Source: JAAYKM01 sp964411235
GTDB taxonomy: Bacteria; Desulfobacterota; Syntrophia; Syntrophales; JAAYKM01
Direction: 5' to 3'
Assembly: GCA_964411235.1 (NCBI GenBank)
Contig: CAYPKE010000103.1
Coordinates: forward strand, 1-9,143
DNA length: 9,143 nucleotides
The position numbers and the translations under genes were made by a program. Positions 5,601-9,143 of the stretch are shown one piece after another (the first letter of the stretch is position 1; each line of letters starts with the position of its first letter). Below the pieces are notes generated by a model, which ran no database searches, was not told where the DNA came from, and saw nothing but the letters and a program-made list of their open reading frames with translations.

Positions 5601-5825
5601 CAATTCCGTCAAGGGCTGACAACATGCGAGTTCGCTCAGGAGATGTTCCAGATTCAGGTTATATTGCAAGCAGATACCTTCAACGGTTTCAAACAGGCTA
5701 TTACAGCAAATGCATTCGCCCGCCAGATGATCGTAGCGCCGGAATACCGCCTCGGCGCCCTGGTATTGCGACAAGATATCCAGCACCGTCATTTCCTTGG
5801 TGATACCGCTTTTATGTTTTGACAT
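5583..5825 (-). CDS. DUF1858 domain protein with CxCC motif
   Basis: An 80-residue protein that is essentially one DUF1858 domain: ITKEMTVLDILSQYQGAEAVFRRY, then a cysteine cluster GECICCNSLFETVEG (C38, C40, C41), then a helix ending LNLEHLLSELAC. DUF1858 is the small domain often attached to hybrid-cluster and other redox proteins (family knowledge). Its cysteines usually stand as C-x2-C, so the C-x-CC arrangement here is a variant. There is no signal peptide or membrane segment. It is the last gene of the selenium/sulfur operon, starting one base after the stop of the kinase-fold gene, so translation is coupled. A role as small redox-disulfide or sulfur/selenium acceptor fits the neighbours, but is inference. 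No minus-strand intrinsic terminator is evident after it. Confidence 0.85.
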   Translation of the reverse strand: MSKHKSGITKEMTVLDILSQYQGAEAVFRRYDHLAGECICCNSLFETVEGICLQYNLNLEHLLSELACCQPLTELKKLSP

Positions 5826-5826
5826 G

Positions 5827-6708
5827 TCAAAGCACCCTCACAGAACTTCGACAGCCGCCGAGGACTTGGCGCAGGGCTGCCGGAATATGCCTCACGATCT
5901 CCATGATATTGGAAGCCGGTGTCGGTCTGGCAAGAAAGCCCGCCATGCGGTTCGTTTTGCAGGCAAGCAGAGAAGCCTCGGTTATGCCGTAGCCGGCAGC
6001 GATGAGTGCGGAGACAATTCCCGTGAGGGTGTCTCCCGTCCCGCCCATTGCCTCCATCGCCTCTTCGGCAGGCGAATCGACCGTGTCGACAATCTGTCCC
6101 GCCCGAACGACATAATCGCTTTCCCCTTTTACCAGGAGATTACGGGCCGCGTTCTTATTGGCATAGGCCATCCGGACCAAGTCCGGTACGCGATTCTCTT
6201 CGTGAAGGATGAACCCCCGGGTATAAAAAGGATGCGGCGCCGACTCATCGGCCAGAAAGGCGAGTTCGCCAACATCGGGGGTGAACAGATCATACTTTTC
6301 TGCACAACCACTCATCTTGGCGGCATACATGAAACCGGCATCCGCGATTAGCAAAGGCCGGCACGGCAGGCCCTCAATGGTCTGGAGCAATCTGTCGTGC
6401 CAATGGGCAATCGGCTGCAGGTAATGCAATGTCAATATATGCACTTCGAATTCGGGCAAATGCTCGGCCAGATACTTAAGCAAATGACGACTCCCTGATC
6501 CGCGTCCGATATCTCCGACCAGAAACCCGTAAGGAGCCTTGCCCGTCAAAACCTCCTGGGTAGCGCAGGCCGCAGCCATCAGGGCCGGCGTACCCCGGTT
6601 GATTTCAACAATACGGTCCCCCAGTTTGACCTGCCCTCCGTCGACTGTCAGGGGACCATGAATGATGGGCAGTTCGTGATCGGGAACGGTCCCGACTATG
6701 GCAAGCAT
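5827..6708 (-). CDS. NAD(P)H-hydrate dehydratase-like ribokinase-fold protein
   Basis: A 293-residue protein resembling the C-terminal (NnrD/YjeF-C, PF01256) half of NAD(P)H-hydrate repair enzymes, which use ADP or ATP to dehydrate damaged NAD(P)HX. Seen are the segment LFTPDVGELAFLA (141-153), matching the TPHPGE region, and the nucleotide-binding/catalytic motif GGTGDTLTG (222-230, D226). It lacks the N-terminal epimerase domain (NnrE), and the N-terminal 60 residues (MLAIVGTVPDHELPIIHGP) are unlike housekeeping NnrD. It starts inside the end of the DUF3343 gene (13-nt overlap, GAGGAGGT upstream) and stops one base before the DUF1858 gene. Such tight coupling to selenium/sulfur carriers suggests a specialised paralogue whose substrate may not be NAD(P)HX; that is inference. 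Cytosolic. Confidence 0.85.
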   Translation of the reverse strand: MLAIVGTVPDHELPIIHGPLTVDGGQVKLGDRIVEINRGTPALMAAACATQEVLTGKAPYGFLVGDIGRGSGSRHLLKYLAEHLPEFEVHILTLHYLQPIAHWHDRLLQTIEGLPCRPLLIADAGFMYAAKMSGCAEKYDLFTPDVGELAFLADESAPHPFYTRGFILHEENRVPDLVRMAYANKNAARNLLVKGESDYVVRAGQIVDTVDSPAEEAMEAMGGTGDTLTGIVSALIAAGYGITEASLLACKTNRMAGFLARPTPASNIMEIVRHIPAALRQVLGGCRSSVRVL

Positions 6709-7241
6709 CGGCGCGCCACCTCCTCATAGGCAAGCTGCAATGCATACGCACACAGGGTATGGCCGATGTCCCTCGGAAAGGGGGCCTCATCCAGGCGCTT
6801 GCCTGTCATTTCATGGGCCAGGTAGGGCACATCGGGGCAACCGCCGCCGGATACGTTCACTATGAAACGGGTTTTCTTGTCCACGGTAATTTTCATGTTG
6901 GCCGCCCGCACCATCAGGTAATCGCCAAAATCCTTCACGAAGTAGAGATCGACCGGCGTCAACAGCGGCGACGTCACGGGCACCGTATCACGGTACCCGA
7001 TCTTCGCCTCACCGAGGATTCGCAGGATAAGCATCTGATCCATGATCGGGTATTCGATCACGAGATCGCACCCGGTTCTTATCTCGGGTGGCGGACCCAT
7101 GACGCGGATTTCGCAACCGGCGCGCCTGAGCGTATTTTCCGCCTGGATCACATCGCTCGTCGTTTCAAAAATCAGAATGCCGAAATCGACGTCCTTGCGT
7201 TTCTGCAAACTTTCCTTTTTTAGAATATGCAACAGGGACAT
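6696..7241 (-). CDS. DUF3343 (Se/S carrier-like) protein with C-terminal extension
   Basis: The first half is a DUF3343/putative Se-S carrier domain (PF11823): FGILIFETTSDVIQAENTLRR (20-40, last residue approximate) and the characteristic MGPPPEIRTGCDLVIEY (48-64) with C58. Free-standing members are about 80-90 residues; this one is 181. The extra ~95 residues contain SGGGCPDVPYLAHEM (131-145, C135), whose CPDVP recalls the CPxP motif of TusA carriers, and a helical end with C164 and C178. The family accompanies TusA and YedE proteins in selenium metabolism loci (family knowledge). It starts six nt after the TusA-like stop, with a GGAG 12 nt upstream, and overlaps the next gene by 13 nt. Likely a cytosolic carrier or adaptor passing sulfur or selenium from the TusA-like protein; the role of the extension is unknown. 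Confidence 0.85.
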   Translation of the reverse strand: MSLLHILKKESLQKRKDVDFGILIFETTSDVIQAENTLRRAGCEIRVMGPPPEIRTGCDLVIEYPIMDQMLILRILGEAKIGYRDTVPVTSPLLTPVDLYFVKDFGDYLMVRAANMKITVDKKTRFIVNVSGGGCPDVPYLAHEMTGKRLDEAPFPRDIGHTLCAYALQLAYEEVARRCLP

Positions 7242-7247
7242 CGCGTA

Positions 7248-7466
7248 TCATTTCTCCAGAACGAGCTTATAGCCTGTACCCTCCGGACTGACGTCCCTGA
7301 CGTTCCATCCTTTGTTTTTGGCCAGGCGGGATACATTTTCCATGGAGGTGTCGGTATCCACCAGCACTTCGATCACCCCTTTACCAAGTTCCTCGATTAG
7401 ATTTTTTGTCATGATGACAGGCTGGGGACATGACAGACCCCTTGCATCGACCAAAGCGCTCATCAT
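7248..7466 (-). CDS. TusA-family sulfur/selenium carrier protein (YedF N-domain-like)
   Basis: A 72-residue TusA/SirA-fold protein. The hallmark carrier motif is DARGLSCPQPV with C13 in CPxP, which carries a persulfide (or selenide) in this family. The second half, TSMENVSRLAKNKGWNV, resembles the N-terminal domain of selenium-associated YedF rather than housekeeping TusA; the DsrE-like second domain of YedF is absent. Two adjacent ATGs (7466, 7463) are preceded by AAAGGAGG, which overlaps the yedE stop codon, and the spacing slightly favours the second. It lies 9 nt after the permease gene and 6 nt before the DUF3343 gene. The expected role is to take sulfur or selenium entering through the YedE-like channel and hand it to downstream carriers. 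Cytosolic. Confidence 0.92.
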   Translation of the reverse strand: MMSALVDARGLSCPQPVIMTKNLIEELGKGVIEVLVDTDTSMENVSRLAKNKGWNVRDVSPEGTGYKLVLEK

Positions 7467-7475
7467 TTTCCTCCT

Positions 7476-8573
7476 TTATACGGATTGCTTTCTCATGGTA
7501 AAACCCAAAAAAAGACAGAAAACCAAGCCAACGACAACCGCAGCCGCACCATGCGGGCCGATGCCGGCGGGAGAACTGGCCAAGCCAAAATTGTGGGCTA
7601 TCCCTGCGCCGACAATCATGCCGATGACGAAAACCGCCGCGTCCCCGTCACCTTCACCGCTCAGAAACAATTGCCGCCCGGGGCACCCTCCCGCCAGGAC
7701 AAAGGCCAATCCCGCCAGAGCCATCCCCGCGAAATTCCAGACATGCATCGTATGGGCAACAGGCTGTTTCTCAAAGCCCGGATTAAACTGCCCCAGAAAG
7801 AAATTGGCCAGGAAGGCAAAGATCAAGAGGGCTGCAAAGCCGCCAAACAAATGGGTCTGGCGGAAGAGGATGAGATCCCGGATCGCCCCCATCGTGCAAA
7901 AACGGCTCTGCTGGGCAAGAACACCGATCAGGAGCCCCACTCCCAGCGCAAAGAAAAGCGGTGCCTGCATGGATCCGGGACCTTTCACGCTATAGAAAAG
8001 GACGCCGCTTTTCGGTTCCCCTGCGATCTGGGGGTTGAGAAACATCAGCACCAGAAAGCCCAACATGACCAGAGGCATGAGGAGACCGATCGAGGCAGGT
8101 GCAGACTGGGAACGGCCCAGGTTATAGCCTCCTTTAAGAAAAAGGGTCCCGACCCAGATTCCCGCCGCCAGTCCGGCAAGACCAAGAATCGCATTCAGGT
8201 CACCTCCCGCCAGACGCAAAACGGCACGCCAGGGACAGCCCAGAAACACCAGGGCACCGATCATGGCAAAAACGCCGAGGAGAAAGCGGGCGATCGGCGC
8301 GGATCCGGTCCGGGGACGAAACTCCCGGAAGAGCAGGGCAGAAAGGAAGGCACCCAATACGAAACCGATGATTTCCGGCCTCATGTACTGGACCACGTCC
8401 GCCCGGTGCAACCCCAAAGCGCCGGCGATATCCCGCTCGAAGCAGGCGACACAGATTCCCATGTTGGCCGGATTGCCGAATTTCTGTAAAAGCGCTGCCA
8501 ACACGCCGATCAGGGCGCCGACGGCAACAATCCCCCACGGTGAAGCAAAAACGTTTTTCAATTTCATTGACAT
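7476..8573 (-). CDS. yedE: YeeE/YedE-family membrane transporter, selenium-metabolism YedE/FdhT type
   Basis: A 365-residue polytopic inner-membrane protein with about nine or ten hydrophobic segments. YeeE/YedE proteins move thiosulfate or other sulfur species, and the YedE/FdhT branch co-occurs with selenium metabolism genes (family knowledge). Conserved cysteine motifs are MGICVACFERDIAGALG (C41, C44), FLGCPWRAVLRLAGGDLNA (C113), SRFCTMGAIRD (C226) and GGCPGRQ (C297), the inward-facing cysteines that in YeeE hand thiosulfate along the pore. The long GNPANMGICVACF...VVQYMRPEIIG stretch matches the selenium-linked branch. The start at 8573 has AAGGAGG four nt upstream; an ATG two codons later is an alternative with wider spacing. 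It is the first gene of a five-gene operon, followed within 9 nt by its TusA partner, a pairing seen for YeeE-YeeD and YedE-YedF. Confidence 0.92.
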   Translation of the reverse strand: MSMKLKNVFASPWGIVAVGALIGVLAALLQKFGNPANMGICVACFERDIAGALGLHRADVVQYMRPEIIGFVLGAFLSALLFREFRPRTGSAPIARFLLGVFAMIGALVFLGCPWRAVLRLAGGDLNAILGLAGLAAGIWVGTLFLKGGYNLGRSQSAPASIGLLMPLVMLGFLVLMFLNPQIAGEPKSGVLFYSVKGPGSMQAPLFFALGVGLLIGVLAQQSRFCTMGAIRDLILFRQTHLFGGFAALLIFAFLANFFLGQFNPGFEKQPVAHTMHVWNFAGMALAGLAFVLAGGCPGRQLFLSGEGDGDAAVFVIGMIVGAGIAHNFGLASSPAGIGPHGAAAVVVGLVFCLFLGFTMRKQSV

Positions 8574-8575
8574 GC

Positions 8576-8638
8576 CCCCTCCTTGCTTGTTGAGGAATAA
8601 TAGGAACTCAGCAACCTGTGTTCGGCCTTCCTACACAG
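8576..8638 (-). promoter_or_regulatory. yedE leader with mutually exclusive RNA pairings and ribosome-site cover
   Basis: In the minus-strand RNA, CUGUGU and ACACAG (8633-8638/8616-8621) form a 6-bp hairpin whose loop carries AGGAA (8628-8632). That segment can pair with either of two downstream UUCCU copies (8602-8606 or 8593-8597), giving a pseudoknot-like fold. The second copy, as UUCCUC (8592-8597), can instead pair with GAGGGG (8576-8581) of the yedE ribosome-binding site, with two wobble pairs. This is a possible translational switch. Stems are short and could be chance. Confidence 0.35.
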
Positions 8639-8665
8639 ATCGCACCGAGATGAAAAATGATCGTG

Positions 8666-8695
8666 ATTGTAGCCAATAAAGAGGGCATCAATCAA
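8666..8695 (-). promoter_or_regulatory. Candidate sigma-70-type promoter of the yedE operon
   Basis: TTGATT (8690-8695), an 18-nt spacer and TACAAT (8666-8671) on the minus strand, with four and five consensus matches. The start would be near 8659, with an 86-nt leader. A perfect TATAAT at 8723-8728 is an alternative but lacks a recognisable -35. Confidence 0.35.
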
Positions 8696-8795
8696 ATTGA
8701 TAATAAGAATAATGGCAGCTATATTATAGCCTCAGGTTATGGGCTGGTTGTCTCCATAACAATCGGGAATGCTGGGTGTGGAATTAAATTGGTAC

Positions 8796-8846
8796 GAGGA
8801 AAGATTCATTCTTGCACCGGGATGAGCAAGCCTGAATCTTTCCTTG
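8796..8846. repeat. Long inverted repeat (11-bp perfect outer stem plus inner stem)
   Basis: GGAAAGATTCA (8798-8808) and TGAATCTTTCC (8833-8843) are perfectly complementary, extendable outward by A-T, G-T and C-G pairs. After a symmetrical two-base mismatch, CTTGC/GCAAG (8811-8815/8826-8830) close a 10-nt loop. There is no T run on either strand, so it is not a standard terminator. It lies just after the binding-protein gene's terminator and may be a 3'-end RNA hairpin, a small dispersed palindromic element, or an operator. Confidence 0.75.
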
Positions 8847-8879
8847 GTGGGAGTTATGCCAAGCAAACAAAGCAATCGG

Positions 8880-8908
8880 GAAAAAGCCGCAAAAAAACCA
8901 GGCGGCCT
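8880..8908 (-). terminator. Intrinsic terminator of the binding-protein gene
   Basis: On the minus strand GCCGC (8902-8906) pairs with GCGGC (8886-8890) across an 11-nt loop, with the stem extendable by a G-T and an A-T pair, followed by five Ts (8881-8885). It overlaps the gene's stop codon. Confidence 0.7.
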
Positions 8909-9143
8909 ACTTTCCAGTCCAGTATTCGGAAAGCGTATAATCCCCTGCGACCGGCTTGGGAGCGCCGAGCCAGGCAGTAGCCTCTTCCTGGGTGACAAAA
9001 TAGTGGTATTTCCTGAAAATATCCCGGCTCTCTCTCGTTTCGAGATAATCAAGAAACTTTTGCGCGAGAGGCCTGTTTTCAACATAATTAAGCAGTGCAG
9101 CCTGTCCCACGCCTATCCGCATGATTTCCGATGGATCCAGTCT
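8907..9143 (-). CDS. ABC-type periplasmic substrate-binding protein, C-terminal fragment
   Basis: The last 78 codons of a gene that continues beyond the window. The readable frame includes RLDPSEIMRIGVGQAALLNY, then NRPLAQKFLDYLETRESRDIFRKYHYFVTQEEA and a C-terminus GDYTLSEYWTGK. The pattern 'A..F.D.L.....R.IF.KY.YFVT..EA' is the usual closing helix of type II periplasmic binding proteins of the molybdate/tungstate/sulfate-like group (family knowledge). The ATG at 9122 is internal, not the start. No ligand can be deduced from this part. Being separated from yedE by a terminator and 333 nt, it is probably a different transcription unit, although an oxyanion transporter next to a selenium/sulfur operon would make sense. 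Confidence 0.78.
   Translation of the reverse strand, partial: RLDPSEIMRIGVGQAALLNYVENRPLAQKFLDYLETRESRDIFRKYHYFVTQEEATAWLGAPKPVAGDYTLSEYWTGK

Larger units (their letters stand above)
8574..8906. other. 333-nt gene-free region between the binding-protein gene and yedE
   Basis: From high to low coordinates it contains the terminator of the binding-protein gene, a long inverted repeat (8796-8846), a GCTATA/TATAGC palindrome (8718-8730) that includes a perfect minus-strand TATAAT (8723-8728) but no good -35, a weak sigma-70 candidate (8666-8695), and a structured leader before yedE (8576-8638). The 107-codon plus-strand frame from 8657 has no ribosome-binding site and runs into the antisense of the binding-protein gene, so I do not count it as a gene. 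No known riboswitch consensus was recognised. Confidence 0.6.

Noticed and set aside
7485..8489. 334-codon plus-strand frame opposite yedE
   Set aside because: Antisense shadow of a clear membrane protein gene; the translation is lysine/glutamine-rich low-information sequence with no recognisable family and no ribosome site.
5583..8573. In-frame UGA selenocysteine codons in the Se/S operon genes
   Set aside because: All five genes are complete at normal family lengths and the UGA stops are followed closely by the next gene's start; no conserved cysteine position is replaced by UGA.
8657..8980. 107-codon plus-strand frame starting MIVIVANKEG
   Set aside because: No Shine-Dalgarno, crosses the inverted repeat and terminator, and ends inside the antisense of the binding-protein gene.

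Overview
The window reads as a chromosomal fragment of a strictly anaerobic bacterium, most likely a Desulfobacterota/deltaproteobacterial lineage (inference from gene families only, not from a marker gene). The families typical of sulfate-reducing or syntrophic anaerobes are NifX-type cluster carriers, DUF5320, a CoA-disulfide reductase with a rhodanese tail, a sigma-54 PAS activator, and a YedE/TusA/DUF3343 selenium-sulfur set. The sequence looks like a metagenome or draft assembly: it contains a 100-N gap whose two flanks are the same 55 bases. All convincing genes lie on the minus strand, so the biological reading order runs from high to low coordinates.

Block A (9143-8880): the C-terminal end of an ABC-type substrate-binding protein, cut by the window edge and followed by a good intrinsic terminator. 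Block B (8906-8574): about 330 nt without a gene. It holds a long inverted repeat, candidate sigma-70 elements, and a leader before yedE that can fold in alternative ways, one of which covers the ribosome-binding site. Block C (8573-5583): a very tight five-gene operon, yedE-like permease > TusA-like sulfur/selenium carrier > extended DUF3343 protein > NAD(P)H-hydrate-dehydratase-like kinase-fold protein > DUF1858 protein. Gaps are 1-9 nt and one pair overlaps. By family knowledge this is a selenium/sulfur uptake and trafficking module; the job of the kinase-fold member is unclear.

Block D (5582-5262): a regulatory region with a strong sigma-70 promoter and a nested palindrome for the downstream regulator. 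On the plus strand it also holds a possible 30-residue hydrophobic peptide with a terminator-like hairpin. Block E (5261-3870): a PAS/AAA+/Fis sigma-54 activator. Block F (3869-3687): an intergenic region with a -24/-12 sigma-54 promoter and two adjacent 10-bp perfect palindromes. Block G (3686-159): the probable target operon, NifX-like > glycine-rich zinc-ribbon protein > DUF5320 > second NifX-like > CoA-disulfide reductase/rhodanese. I infer a sigma-54-controlled redox/sulfur and metal-cluster module, comparable in outline to the Desulfovibrio 'orange protein' (Mo-Cu cluster) operons, although no MinD/Mrp-type ATPase is visible here.

Two points alter how the sequence should be read. The N gap is probably an unmerged contig overlap: deleting one 55-mer plus the Ns restores one frame through the glycine-rich gene. 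The first NifX-like gene has no stop codon before the next gene's strong ribosome-binding site, so it is either a fusion or carries a one-base indel.
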